Assembly (NCBI GenBank): GCA_036389675.1
Contig: DASVWI010000026.1
Coordinates: 1 to 64,000, forward strand
Reading direction: 5' to 3'
DNA from: DASQYE01 sp036389675
Lineage (GTDB): Bacteria > Acidobacteriota > Blastocatellia > Pyrinomonadales > Pyrinomonadaceae
Length of the DNA stretch: 64,000 bases
Below, piece by piece: positions 42,080 through 50,938 of this stretch. The notes beneath the pieces were generated by a model. It ran no database searches. It was not told where the DNA came from and was given only the letters and a program-made list of their open reading frames with translations. Position numbers and translations under genes: made by a program. Numbering within the stretch: position 1 is the first letter of the stretch; every line of letters starts with the position of its first letter.

Positions 42080-43573
42080 TCACCACCATCCGAGCAGCTT
42101 CCACCAGAGAAAGCCCGCCACCGTCCAGATCAGTATGTTGGGGACGGAGACGACGAGCCCGAGCCACCACCATGTACGCTGCTTGACGTAGCCAGCGCCG
42201 AACCAGATCGGCGCTGGCGTTGTGCCGTAGTGTGTCAGAGAAGCGTCGAGGTTTGAGAAGTAAGCGAGCGCAAGGACGGCGAGGTAGGGGGGCGTTCCGG
42301 CGACGAGTATGACCGTAAGGAATGGTATGTACATCGCCGTCGCGTGTGCAGTGATGCTGGCGAAGGCGTAGTGCGCGTAGAAGTAGATGAGCAGCAGCGC
42401 GCCGAGCGCCGCCCACCACGTCCACCCGCTCGTCAGACCGGCTGCCGCCTCCGCAAAGCGCTTCGTAATCCCTGTCTCGCCCAGCGCCTCAGCCATTCGC
42501 ACCAAGCCCCCATACCAGATGAAGACATCCCACGCCCCACGCTCCGAGATTACGTCTTCCCAATCGAGCACATTGGTCAAAAGCAAAACGCAAATGCCTA
42601 TGAGCGCGACCACCGCGTAGTGAATCGCGCCGACGCGCCCGCCCGTCAACGCTTCCAGCTTATCGCCCACAATCCAGAGCGCCGCGACCAGCCCGAAGAC
42701 CATCAGCATGATCTTCTCGGGCCAGCGCATTGGGCCAATGCGCTTGAGCTCGGCGTCGGCATACTCGGAGGCGGCGGGCGTGTGCCTGATCTCCGGCGGG
42801 AAGATGCGATAGAGCAGGAGCGGCACGACGACGAGCGAGATAAGGCCGGGCACAATCGCGCCCGTGGCCCAAAGGCTGTAGGTGAGGTTGATGCCGGTCA
42901 CCTGCTGGGCAAACTTTGCGATCAGCACGTTTGATGCCTGACCCGTGAGGAACATCGCGCAGATGATGACATCGCACTGGTAGAGCAGCACCATCAGGTA
43001 CGCGCCCAGACGCCGCGCCGTCGGCCCGGGCTCCGAGTCGTAAGCCTGTGCGAGGCTGCGTGCGATGGGAAAGATAATGCCGCCCGAGCGCGCGCCCGTC
43101 GAGGGCACGACCGAAGCCAGCAGCATGTCCGTCAGGATCAGCGCATAGCCCAGACCGAGCGAGCGCTTACCGATAGCGCGTATGAAGAGGAAAGCGATGC
43201 GGCGTCCGAGTCCGGTCTTGGTCATTCCGCGCGAGATCATGAAGGCCGCCAGCACGAGCCACACAATCGGGTCGCTGTAACCGCGCAGCGCCTCATTGAC
43301 CGTCAGCGCGCCGGAGAGCGCGAGCGCCGTAACTCCGATCAGCACCATCGCACCGCCCGGCACGGGCCGCAGGATACAACCGATGATGGTGGCGACGAAG
43401 ATCGCCAGCAGCCGCCATGATTGTGGCGTAATCCCGTCGGGAACGGGAGCGAAGGCGATGACCAGAGCAGAAGCCAGAACGACGGCCCACTTAATGAGAC
43501 GGCTGCGGTGGCCGCCACCGCGCGGCGCTTCATCGGATGCTTGAGCGACCGAGGCCGGGGCTCTGTCTGACAT
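42080..43573 (-). CDS. DASS/SLC13-family dicarboxylate or anion transporter
   Basis: 497 aa with about 12-14 transmembrane helices, of the divalent anion:sodium symporter family (CitT, YflS, plastid 2-oxoglutarate/malate translocator branch). Visible landmarks: the first substrate/Na loop LLASVVPSTGARSGGIIFPI (about 142-161), the QASNV segment near 220, and the second loop ASITAHATAMYIPFL (near 405-420), where CitT-type members have SxT motifs. The long N-terminal cytoplasmic tail is hydrophilic. It should import or exchange C4-C6 dicarboxylates. The direction and exact substrate cannot be read. No TCA-cycle genes flank it. Confidence 0.9.
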   Translation of the reverse strand: MSDRAPASVAQASDEAPRGGGHRSRLIKWAVVLASALVIAFAPVPDGITPQSWRLLAIFVATIIGCILRPVPGGAMVLIGVTALALSGALTVNEALRGYSDPIVWLVLAAFMISRGMTKTGLGRRIAFLFIRAIGKRSLGLGYALILTDMLLASVVPSTGARSGGIIFPIARSLAQAYDSEPGPTARRLGAYLMVLLYQCDVIICAMFLTGQASNVLIAKFAQQVTGINLTYSLWATGAIVPGLISLVVVPLLLYRIFPPEIRHTPAASEYADAELKRIGPMRWPEKIMLMVFGLVAALWIVGDKLEALTGGRVGAIHYAVVALIGICVLLLTNVLDWEDVISERGAWDVFIWYGGLVRMAEALGETGITKRFAEAAAGLTSGWTWWAALGALLLIYFYAHYAFASITAHATAMYIPFLTVILVAGTPPYLAVLALAYFSNLDASLTHYGTTPAPIWFGAGYVKQRTWWWLGLVVSVPNILIWTVAGFLWWKLLGWW

Positions 43574-43669
43574 CTGGCTCTCTCGCGCAAAGGATTAGAA
43601 GAGCAGGGCGATAGTACAGCTTTGAAGAGAAAGGATGAAGGCGGAAGGCGGAAAGAAGGGAATTAACAG

Positions 43670-43733
43670 GGATGGACGGGATAAGAGAGGTCGGTACTGC
43701 CTGCGGTACTGACCTCTCTTATCCCGTCCATCC
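43670..43733. repeat. Long inverted repeat related to the GGTCAGTACCGCC family
   Basis: Arms 43670-43697 and 43706-43733 pair over 28 bp with one G-T. The inner part (GGTCGGTACTGCCTGCGGTACTGACC) is the family core; the outer part (GGATGGACGGGATAAGAGA) is specific to this copy. It lies 15 bp past the stop of the minus-strand gene at 43748 and can act as its terminator. A GGATGAAGGCGGAAGG motif of another repeat family is directly left of it (43633-43648). Confidence 0.85.
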
Positions 43734-43747
43734 TATTTTCTGCCGGA

Positions 43748-44827
43748 TTAAAAGTTACGCATGAGCGGCGCTATGTCCGACTGCGCGACGTTCATCTTGA
43801 TTTCGACCTGATTGGCCTCGGAGGTGACGCTCAGGTCATCGATCAATTTGGAGAGCGCTTCGGCCTGCGTCTTGCCCATGCCGGAATGTCCGCCGACTCC
43901 GAATTTGCTGAGCAGCTTTAATCCTTTGATCGCCTGTGCGAGGTCGTGCGCCTGCTCGGCGTTCTCAGTGCGGGCGGCGAGGAACGTCTGGGCCTCCGTC
44001 CCGATGGTACTGACAGACCCGTAAATCTGGCGTATGGAGGCGGCCAGTTTGTCCGCCTTGCTATTGCCGATTCCGAAGCCGCGCGCCGTGCCGGGCGGTA
44101 TGTTACCCGCGAAGCTTGCGAAGGCGTTCGGGGTGCGCGTCGCCAGATCAACCAGTCCCTGATCGACACGCGCGAGGCTCGGATTCAGAGTCGCGCGCAC
44201 GCTTTCCAGATCGCCCACGACAATCGTGTTCGCGTCCAACTCCGCGACGGCCATCCTGTGCGCGTCCGTCCGGGCAGCTGACGAATCATCCGCTGGTGCT
44301 GCTGCCGGTGCTCTGTCGCGCGGCGAAGTCAGTATGAAAATCTTTTTCCCTTCATAGACCTGTTCTTCGCGGCCTATGTTCTCTTTGCGTTTGGCGGCGG
44401 CGAATCCCGCTTCGATCAGGTCGCCGGCGACGAAGCTGCCGCTCGCGATGGTGACGAACTTCATGTCGCCGCGCGAAGGCTGAGAGGGAAAGCGCAGGCC
44501 GATTGCAAGGCTCTCCAGTGTCCGCGCGTCTATGCCCGTCTCTTTCTGGAAGCGTTCGATCTTGGAATTGACGCGGGCGAGGAGCGCGGCGTCGCCCGCC
44601 AGAAAGTTCGGCACCGTATCGTTCACGAGCCGCTGCGTATCAACGAAGATGACCATGTCTGAGGCCGGAAGCGAAGCGAGCGCCGCACTGGCGGTCGCCG
44701 GGCGCGCTGTCGCAGCAGCAGCCGTCCTGGTCGCCATGACCCGCTCGTTCGTCTGCGCGCCGGCGAAAGCCGAGAGCGCCAGCAGGAGCGCCGCGGCTAA
44801 CGATGATGCTTGAAATCTTTTGTTCAT
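43748..44827 (-). CDS. Secreted hypothetical protein, paralogue 2 of a tandem pair
   Basis: 359 aa from the ATG at 44827 (GAGG about 10 nt upstream). Signal peptide about 1-25 (cleavage at AFAGAQ). The mature protein shares its whole layout with the gene at 45060: LPASDMVIFVDTQRLVND, GIDARTLESLAIGLRF, AELDANTIVVGDLESVRA, IRQIYGSVSTIGTEA, and a closing QSDIAPLMRNF. No Cys and no known catalytic motif; the pattern of alternating strands and helices resembles periplasmic substrate-sensing or chaperone-like domains, but I cannot name the family. It carries an Ala/Asp-rich insert (about 165-185) that the paralogue lacks. Confidence 0.78.
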   Translation of the reverse strand: MNKRFQASSLAAALLLALSAFAGAQTNERVMATRTAAAATARPATASAALASLPASDMVIFVDTQRLVNDTVPNFLAGDAALLARVNSKIERFQKETGIDARTLESLAIGLRFPSQPSRGDMKFVTIASGSFVAGDLIEAGFAAAKRKENIGREEQVYEGKKIFILTSPRDRAPAAAPADDSSAARTDAHRMAVAELDANTIVVGDLESVRATLNPSLARVDQGLVDLATRTPNAFASFAGNIPPGTARGFGIGNSKADKLAASIRQIYGSVSTIGTEAQTFLAARTENAEQAHDLAQAIKGLKLLSKFGVGGHSGMGKTQAEALSKLIDDLSVTSEANQVEIKMNVAQSDIAPLMRNF

Positions 44828-45015
44828 GATTTTTAACCTCATAGAGCTTAAACCAAAATGGCCCTCTCCCGAGCCGTCGAAATTATTTAAAAACCCGACC
44901 CTAACTCAAAGACGCTGCGCGCGCGCCTTCCGTTAACACGAAAAGGCCACCTGCCTAGGTTGCTGGCAAATGGCCTCTGGTCATCTGTTCGATTCCGGTC
45001 GCATTGCTTGGAGAA

Positions 45016-45061
45016 AAGACTGGCGCGCTCTCTCTCTCTCTTATGGGCGCGCGCCAGTCTT
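45016..45061 (-). terminator. Terminator between the tandem paralogues
   Basis: A perfect 13-bp stem (45016-45028 with 45049-45061) has a CT-rich loop. The minus strand runs into TTTTCTCC. The stem begins inside the stop codon of the 45060 gene, so it ends that gene's mRNA before its paralogue. Confidence 0.85.
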
Positions 45062-46094
45062 AAAAAACGCTGACCAGCCGGGCGATGTCCGTCTGCGCCA
45101 GCTCCAAACGGATTTGCAGATCAGTGCCCGCGGTCGTGACCTTCATGTTGTCTATCACGCTCTGCGCGAGCTTGCCTTTGTCGGCTGGAAGCTGCGCGAT
45201 GATGAAACTGCTGAACTGCTTCAAGGCGGCGAAGGAGTCGTTGAGGTTCTGGGCCTGCTCGGGCTTTGCCGTGCGCGCGATCATCAACATGTCGTAGCCT
45301 GCAGCGGTCGTGCCGATAGAGCCGTAAGCCTGATGGATGGAGGCGATGCTTTTGCTGATCTCTTCATTGCCCACGTCCAGATGCGCGCCGACGAAAGGCG
45401 GGACATTGGCGGAGAATCCGAGAATCGCGTTCGGATTACGCGTCGCCATCTGAACCAGTTCGGGGCTGATGCGCCCGCGCCCGTCGTGCGCGTCAATGGC
45501 CGCCCGCACCAACTCCGGGTCGCCGATGGCGAGCGTGTTTGAATCGAGCGCCGCGACCGCCACATCGCTGACCCTCATATTAAGGAGGCCCAGCCACTTC
45601 ACACGGTCGTTGATGGTGAAGGTATAGATCGTCTGCTTGCCGTGCTTCTGCTCCTGATATTTGCCCTTCATGGCGAGGCGGGCGGCGGCGATCATCGCCC
45701 CCGCATTGAAACGTCCCTGCGCGAGCGCGACCGTGTCGGTCGTCGTCACCGTCTCGCGGTTGACGAAGCGCAGGCCGACGGCAACACGCTCGAACTGGCG
45801 CGCGTCAATCCCGTAGCGCGTCTTAAACGTATCTATCTCAGCATTGATCTTGTCCATCCTCGCCTTGTCGCCCGAGAGAGCGCGCGGCAAAGCATCATTC
45901 AAAATCTTCTGGACATCGACGAACATCGCCACATCGGACGCAGGCAAGGTCGGCAACAGAGAGCTTGCCGCCGAGATCGTTCCCGCCGCCGCCGTAGTCT
46001 TCTGCCTGTCCTGAGCTTGAGCGCTGGCCGCAGCGATTAAAGACAGAAGCGCAACGGTCAGCACCATCAGCGAGGAATTAATTTTCTTATTCAC
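45060..46094 (-). CDS. Secreted hypothetical protein, paralogue 1 of a tandem pair
   Basis: 344 aa starting with GTG at 46094 (AAAGGTG about 10 nt upstream). Signal peptide about 1-27 (cleavage at ASAQAQ). It is homologous end to end to the gene at 43748: LPASDVAMFVDVQKILND, GIDARQFERVAVGLRF, AALDSNTLAIGDPELVRA, IHQAYGSIGTTAAG, and a closing QTDIARLVSVF. The conserved LPASD...FVD start and terminal (Q)(S/T)DIA motif are the best handles for a family search. A terminator separates the pair, so each copy has its own transcript end. Function unknown. Confidence 0.78.
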   Translation of the reverse strand: MNKKINSSLMVLTVALLSLIAAASAQAQDRQKTTAAAGTISAASSLLPTLPASDVAMFVDVQKILNDALPRALSGDKARMDKINAEIDTFKTRYGIDARQFERVAVGLRFVNRETVTTTDTVALAQGRFNAGAMIAAARLAMKGKYQEQKHGKQTIYTFTINDRVKWLGLLNMRVSDVAVAALDSNTLAIGDPELVRAAIDAHDGRGRISPELVQMATRNPNAILGFSANVPPFVGAHLDVGNEEISKSIASIHQAYGSIGTTAAGYDMLMIARTAKPEQAQNLNDSFAALKQFSSFIIAQLPADKGKLAQSVIDNMKVTTAGTDLQIRLELAQTDIARLVSVF

Positions 46095-46121
46095 TATTGA
46101 GAAATCACCTTTCAGAAAAGC

Positions 46122-46200
46122 AAGGATGAAGGCGGCAACGATGAAGGATGAAAAGAATGCTGTAACGGCTTTAATGCTTTTACTTCATCCTTCCGCCTTC
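46122..46200. repeat. GATGAAGGCGG-family inverted repeat
   Basis: It begins AAGGATGAAGGCGGCAA and ends with CTTCATCCTTCCGCCTTC, so the ends pair over about 15 bp. It fills the space between the genes at 45060 and 46249. Relatives are at 48411-48510 and 63324-63410. Confidence 0.75.
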
Positions 46201-46248
46201 GGGTTATCCGCCCCCTTCCGATGCGGCCCGGTGGCGGGCGGGTTGGCT

Positions 46249-47130
46249 CTATTTTCGTTTGGCGGCTGGCTTTTCTTCACGGTCTCCGCCGAGCAGGCCC
46301 GGCAGAGAGGGAAGCATTTGCGACGTAATCTCATCGGAGGTCACTTTTTTGTAGTCCTTCGGCAGCTCGAAGAGAGACGGGTCGGCCTCCTGCCTGATGT
46401 CGCGCATTTCCATCGTCACCTTAGAGCCGCTCGCACGCTCGCCCGTCGAGGTCGTCTCCGATTTGACAGGCATCCCGAGCGATTCATCCACCCAGACGAT
46501 GGTTTCGGTCTGCATCCCGCTGGCCTCGCCCTTGCCAGCCGTCTTCACGCGATACTTGGTCGTCGTCCGACCGTTAACCGTCTCCGTCCCGAGCTTCTCA
46601 TAGTTTGCTCCGGGGCTCTGTTCGTTGATCAGCCTGTCGGGTGAAAAATCGGACGGAAGATTACGGGCCGCCGCCGTCACGTCGCCCGCCTCGCCCGGCT
46701 TGACCTCGGCGTAAAGCTTCTTTGAATGAAGGAGCATGAAGTGGCCCGCAGGCGTTTGCAGGTCGCTCATGGGCGCGCCGGGGATCAGCTCGTAATCAAC
46801 ACGCCGCTTATCGGCGTCGCGCGCGATCTTCATTTCGCGGCTCAGCAGATTGGAGATGCCCGGAATGGACGGAGTATTGCCGCCGAGGCTGCCCGTGACA
46901 ACCATCGTCGCCGTGTAACGCTCCGGCTCTTTGGTGGAAAAGGGCGGCGTCTTTGAAGTGTTGTCGGAGGTCGCCGTCGAGTTGCCGCCGCCCGCGCCGC
47001 TGTTCGCATTGCTCTCGCCGCCCGAGCGGTTGCACGCCGTACACGCGATGATGAAAAGGAGGAGCGACAGTGATAAGAGGCAAGCTCTTTTCCGGCTCGC
47101 CTGCCCCGCTTTGCTCGGTTGAAAAGGCAT
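46249..47130 (-). CDS. Lipoprotein with LolA/DUF4412-like beta domain
   Basis: 293 aa. Basic N-terminus, hydrophobic core and a Cys in an acceptable lipobox (IACTAC, near 29-34), then a Ser/Asn/Gly-rich linker (about 35-60). The folded part (about 68-255) has the pattern of DUF4412 or LolA-like proteins: AGHFMLLHSKKLYAEV, YEKLGTETVNGRTTTKYRV, and VWVDESLGMPVKSET. Such proteins bind hydrophobic ligands or act in the periplasm; the exact role is unknown. The C-terminal end is Lys-rich (EEKPAAKRK). Confidence 0.82.
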   Translation of the reverse strand: MPFQPSKAGQASRKRACLLSLSLLLFIIACTACNRSGGESNANSGAGGGNSTATSDNTSKTPPFSTKEPERYTATMVVTGSLGGNTPSIPGISNLLSREMKIARDADKRRVDYELIPGAPMSDLQTPAGHFMLLHSKKLYAEVKPGEAGDVTAAARNLPSDFSPDRLINEQSPGANYEKLGTETVNGRTTTKYRVKTAGKGEASGMQTETIVWVDESLGMPVKSETTSTGERASGSKVTMEMRDIRQEADPSLFELPKDYKKVTSDEITSQMLPSLPGLLGGDREEKPAAKRK

Positions 47131-47156
47131 TGAAGTTTTTTCTTCTCCTTAAAGTT

Positions 47157-48338
47157 TCACACGCGCTCGAACAGAAGGGCGAGCCCCATCCCGCCGCTGA
47201 CGCAGAGCGTCGCGAGCCCGCGCCGCGCGCCGCGCCTCTTCATCTCGTGCAGCAGCGTGGTCGTGATGCGAACGCCCGTGCAGCCAATCGGATGGCCCAG
47301 AGCGATAGCCCCGCCGTTGACGTTCAGACGCTCGGCATCGAAGCCCAGATCGCGGTCGCAGGCGATGACCTGCGCGGCGAACGCTTCGTTCAGCTCAACA
47401 AGGTCTATGTCATCGAGCGTCAATTGCTGTCGCTTGAGCAGGGCACGCACAGCGGGCACGGGGCCTATGCCCATGATCTCTGGCGCGACGCCCACGACCT
47501 CGTAATCAACCAGACGAGCCTCCGCTTCGACCCCCGTTTCTTTCAAACACTCTTCGCTCACGAGCACCAGCGCCGACGCGCCGTCCGTAATGCCCGAAGA
47601 GTTCCCAGCCGTCACAGTGCCCTCTCGGGAAAAGACAGGGGCGAGCTTCGAGAGCGCTTCAATCGTCGTGCCCGATCTGTAATGCTCGTCGCGCTCAAAG
47701 GTGACGGTCTCTCCCTTGCGGCCTTTGAGTTGAAGCGGAAGGATTTCCGACCGGAATCGCCCGGCGTTGATGGCGGCCTCGGCGCGCTGCTGCGAGCGCA
47801 AGGCGTATTCGTCCTGCTCGCGGCGAGAGATTTCGTAGGCGCGCGCCAGATTCTCAGCCGTCTCGCCCATCACGAGCCCCGAGAGCGGGTCGTTGAAGCC
47901 GTCGCGGTACATGCCGTCAACCAGCTCCATGTTGCCCATACGCATGCCCCAGCGCGCACCCTCTGCATAAAAGGGGACGCGCGACATGCTCTCCGTGCCG
48001 CCCGCCAGCACCGCCCGCGCACGCCCGAGCATAATCTCCTGCGCGCCCAGGATGATGGCCTTCAGCCCTGACCCGCACGCCTGATTGACCGTGAAGGCGG
48101 GCACAGTCTGCGGCACGCCCGCGCGATAGGTGATCTGCCGCGCGACGTTTGGCCCACCACCGGCCTGCCGCGCCGAGCCCCAGATGGACTCATCTATCTG
48201 CGCCGGAGCGAGGCGCGCTCGATTAATACTTTCCGCCGCCACCGCCGCCCCCATGTCAGCCGCCGTCCACTCGGCCAGCGTCCCGCCGAAGCGTCCGATG
48301 GGAGTGCGCACAGAACCCGTTAAGTAGACATTCTTCAT
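47157..48338 (-). CDS. Acetyl-CoA acetyltransferase (thiolase)
   Basis: 393 aa, the usual thiolase length. It condenses two acetyl-CoA or cleaves acetoacetyl-CoA. The acyl-accepting Cys88 lies in NQACGSG, the His/Asn site in NVNGGAIALGHPIGCTG (near 335-351), and the second Cys in LCVSGGMG (near 375-382). All catalytic residues are present. It could serve short-chain (AtoB/PhaA) or beta-oxidation (FadA) chemistry; no neighbour decides. It stands alone between secreted-protein and nuclease-like genes. Confidence 0.94.
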   Translation of the reverse strand: MKNVYLTGSVRTPIGRFGGTLAEWTAADMGAAVAAESINRARLAPAQIDESIWGSARQAGGGPNVARQITYRAGVPQTVPAFTVNQACGSGLKAIILGAQEIMLGRARAVLAGGTESMSRVPFYAEGARWGMRMGNMELVDGMYRDGFNDPLSGLVMGETAENLARAYEISRREQDEYALRSQQRAEAAINAGRFRSEILPLQLKGRKGETVTFERDEHYRSGTTIEALSKLAPVFSREGTVTAGNSSGITDGASALVLVSEECLKETGVEAEARLVDYEVVGVAPEIMGIGPVPAVRALLKRQQLTLDDIDLVELNEAFAAQVIACDRDLGFDAERLNVNGGAIALGHPIGCTGVRITTTLLHEMKRRGARRGLATLCVSGGMGLALLFERV

Positions 48339-48410
48339 TGCCTCTCTGTCCTCAAATGCGAAATACTATGGCTTATGATTAATGGAAGATGTTAACACAC
48401 GGAATGACGA

Positions 48411-48510
48411 GGATGAAGGCGGAAGGATGAAGGCTGTGACGACGAATGACTCGATGATCGCTTCGTCGAATCATTTGGACAAATAACATCTCCTTCATCC
48501 TTCCGCTCTC
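48411..48510. repeat. GATGAAGGCGG-family inverted repeat
   Basis: GGATGAAGGCGGAAGGATGA at 48411-48430 pairs with the CTCCTTCATCCTTCCGCTCT segment near 48490-48509. A smaller palindrome (CGACGAATGACTCGATGATCG region) fills the loop. It lies between two divergent genes (thiolase - and the nuclease-like gene +). Confidence 0.7.
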
Positions 48511-48528
48511 ACTCCTGCTTTGACCTGA

Positions 48529-50091
48529 ATGCTCAAGCACCTCACGAACCTTGACGAAATAGAAGATGCCGAGCGTCGTATCAGGGAGTTGATCGAAGCT
48601 CAGCCCGAGTGGCTCTGCGCGCAGGGCGAAGGCGGCCTGAGGGTTGCCCTGCGCCGGGACGAGATGGACGTGCGCGTGGCGCAGGGGCGTTTGATCTTCT
48701 CCTGCTGGACGGATGCGGGTGTGCGCGCGTGGCGCGTCACGGGCTGGGATTGGACGGGAGCAAAGCTCATGCTCGAAGCGACGCGCCGCGCCGGGGCGGA
48801 ACGCGCGCTGCTGGAAATTATCCCGCGCGCCTCTGCGAAGACGACTAAAGCGATGATCGGAGCGGCTCGGCGCGAGCGCGCGCAGCGATTGGCCCATCTG
48901 GCCTGCTCCCTTATCAAGGGCACGAGCGTTGACCGGGTAGCCCTGAGCGCAGGCGCGCGGCGCGGCGAGCCCGGACGCTACGCGCGCATACTACTGCGGC
49001 TCGATCAGGAGCGCATCGCCCTATCAGGCATCGTCACTTCCGACGAAGCCAGCGAAGCGGATGCCTTTCTCTCCTCAGCCTTAATCTGGTTTACGCGCGC
49101 CGGCGAGGGAGCGCGCTCCGCGTCGATAAAGAAGCTATGGCTCATCGCCGACCCAAAGCACATCGCGGCACTGGCGGAGCGCGTCGCGCTTCTGCGCCGG
49201 GGGCTGCGTAGAGTGATCTCTCTTTTCGAGATTGACGACGAATGGCAGGAGCTAAAGCTCGTGCGCTGTCCCGGGCAGGCGGAGTTGTGGGCAGGCGGGC
49301 GCGTGCTGTTTCGCCGCCCGCCACAGGTAGAGCCGAGCGAGACGGCGGCGCATATCGTCGCCCTTGTGCCCGATGCGATTGATGTCGTGCGTGCGCGCCA
49401 CGGCGAGACACTGCGTTTTCACGGGCTGCCTTTCGCGCGCGTGCGCCGGTTAATGGGAAGCGAGCGCGTTTGGTTCGGCGTCAGGGGTGGGCCGAAGAGG
49501 CGTCTGCTTGACCGGAGTACGGCGCAGGATTTCGACGACCTCTTAAAACAACTGAGCGAGCATCGTCGCGCAGACCCACCTGATCATCGCCACGCGCTTT
49601 ATCGTCCAGCACCTGAAGCGTGGCTTGAGTCCATGCTCAGGCGCGACATTACGCGGCTCGATCCGGGGCTGCGCCTTGCCCCGCTCTACGCGCAGTTCCG
49701 CGCCTCGCAGGGTGCAAGCGGCAGCAGCGGCGGCGATGCCTCTCGCCCCGTCGATCTGCTGGCGCTCAGACGCGATGGCCGCCTCGTCGTCATAGAGCTG
49801 AAGGTCAGCGAAGACCGCGAGCATGTGCTTCAGGGAGCAGACTACTGGCGACGCGTCGAAGCGCACAGGCGGTCAGGCCACCTCACGCGCGCGCACCTGT
49901 TCGGCGACGCCGTGATCGCAGACCATCCTCCGCTGGTCTATCTGGTCGCCCCGACGCTCCGATTCCATCGCGCCTTTCGGCTATTGGCCCAAGCCATCGA
50001 CCCGCTCATCGAACTCTATCGCTTCGACCTCAACGAGGACTGGCGCGCGGGCGTGCGCGTCATGCGACGTGAGGCGTTAACCAATAAGTAG
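48529..50091 (+). CDS. Protein with C-terminal PD-(D/E)xK nuclease-like domain
   Basis: 520 aa. The N-terminal about 370 residues are basic and Arg-rich, with no domain I recognise. The C-terminal part shows a restriction-endonuclease-fold core: Asp409 (PVDLLAL), Glu423 and Lys425 (VVIELKV), then a QxxxY motif (Gln435, Tyr439), as in RecB-like nucleases. It should bind Mg and cut DNA, possibly damaged or foreign. Related Acidobacteriota proteins are uncharacterised as far as I know. It is a single gene, with no methylase or helicase next to it, so a classical restriction system is unlikely. Confidence 0.78.
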   Translation: MLKHLTNLDEIEDAERRIRELIEAQPEWLCAQGEGGLRVALRRDEMDVRVAQGRLIFSCWTDAGVRAWRVTGWDWTGAKLMLEATRRAGAERALLEIIPRASAKTTKAMIGAARRERAQRLAHLACSLIKGTSVDRVALSAGARRGEPGRYARILLRLDQERIALSGIVTSDEASEADAFLSSALIWFTRAGEGARSASIKKLWLIADPKHIAALAERVALLRRGLRRVISLFEIDDEWQELKLVRCPGQAELWAGGRVLFRRPPQVEPSETAAHIVALVPDAIDVVRARHGETLRFHGLPFARVRRLMGSERVWFGVRGGPKRRLLDRSTAQDFDDLLKQLSEHRRADPPDHRHALYRPAPEAWLESMLRRDITRLDPGLRLAPLYAQFRASQGASGSSGGDASRPVDLLALRRDGRLVVIELKVSEDREHVLQGADYWRRVEAHRRSGHLTRAHLFGDAVIADHPPLVYLVAPTLRFHRAFRLLAQAIDPLIELYRFDLNEDWRAGVRVMRREALTNK

Positions 50092-50208
50092 TAGTAACTG
50101 TACTCGCAGGGTGAACACATAGCCCGCCGGCTTCGTATATCCCTTCTATATAGCAGCCGCACCATCCGGCATGGTGCTGTTCGAGGGCGGAAACCACTTG
50201 GAGAGAAC

Positions 50209-50904
50209 ATGAAATCAAGCAAAGACGCGTCGAGACTCCCGGGCTTTCTCTGGCTTTTGGCTGCGATAACGGGAGGCTTCGCCCTCACCTATGTTCGGTC
50301 TAAGGTGATCGTGCCCGGAGACGCTGCCGCGACTGCCGGTAACATAGTGGCTTCCGAGTTCTTATTCCGGGCGGCGATCGTCAGCAATCTGCTCTCACAA
50401 GTCTTCATGTTTTTTTTCGGATTGACCATGTACCACCTGTTCAAGGTGGCTGATAAAGCATTGGCGACCGTGTTTCTGACATCGGTGATGATGACCGTCG
50501 CCATAGCGGTCGTTAACACGCTTAATAGTTTCGGAGCGTTGCTGGTTTTGAGCCGGGCTGATTACTTGCAAGTGTTCCCCCCCGAACAGCTCAATGCAGC
50601 GGCGATGTTCTTTCTCCGCATGAGCAATGGTATCGGGCAGGGACTCCTTGAAATATTCTGGACGCCCCTCTACCTCTCGTTCGGATTGCTCGTCATCAGA
50701 TACGGATTCATCCCGAAAGTTTTGGGCGTTCTGCTGATGATCATGGGCGTCGGCTACGCGATCAATATCCTTCAAAAATTCCTCGTCCCGCAGTTTCACC
50801 CTGTGATGTTCACACGGTTAGCGATGGGGCTCGGTGCGCTCGGCGGACTTCCGACCATCCTCTGGCTTTTGATCAAAGGTATGAGGGTTCAACCGTCGAG
50901 CTGA
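50209..50904 (+). CDS. DUF4386-family membrane protein
   Basis: 231 aa with six transmembrane helices (about 10-28, 52-75, 85-110, 130-165, 168-190, 198-222). The first loop and the SRLPGFLWLLAAITGGFALTY start match DUF4386, a family of small membrane proteins of unknown function. The start has GGAG about 6 nt upstream. It ends 34 bp before the convergent YcxB-like gene, without an obvious terminator. Confidence 0.85.
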   Translation: MKSSKDASRLPGFLWLLAAITGGFALTYVRSKVIVPGDAAATAGNIVASEFLFRAAIVSNLLSQVFMFFFGLTMYHLFKVADKALATVFLTSVMMTVAIAVVNTLNSFGALLVLSRADYLQVFPPEQLNAAAMFFLRMSNGIGQGLLEIFWTPLYLSFGLLVIRYGFIPKVLGVLLMIMGVGYAINILQKFLVPQFHPVMFTRLAMGLGALGGLPTILWLLIKGMRVQPSS

Positions 50905-50938
50905 GCGGGAGCATCTGTTTCGACTTGTGGGAAGAATC

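Noticed and set aside
41913..42425. N-terminal extension of the 396-aa secreted protein
   Set aside because: It runs across the duplicated promoter and the end of the transporter gene; signal peptide and ribosome site place the start at 41912.
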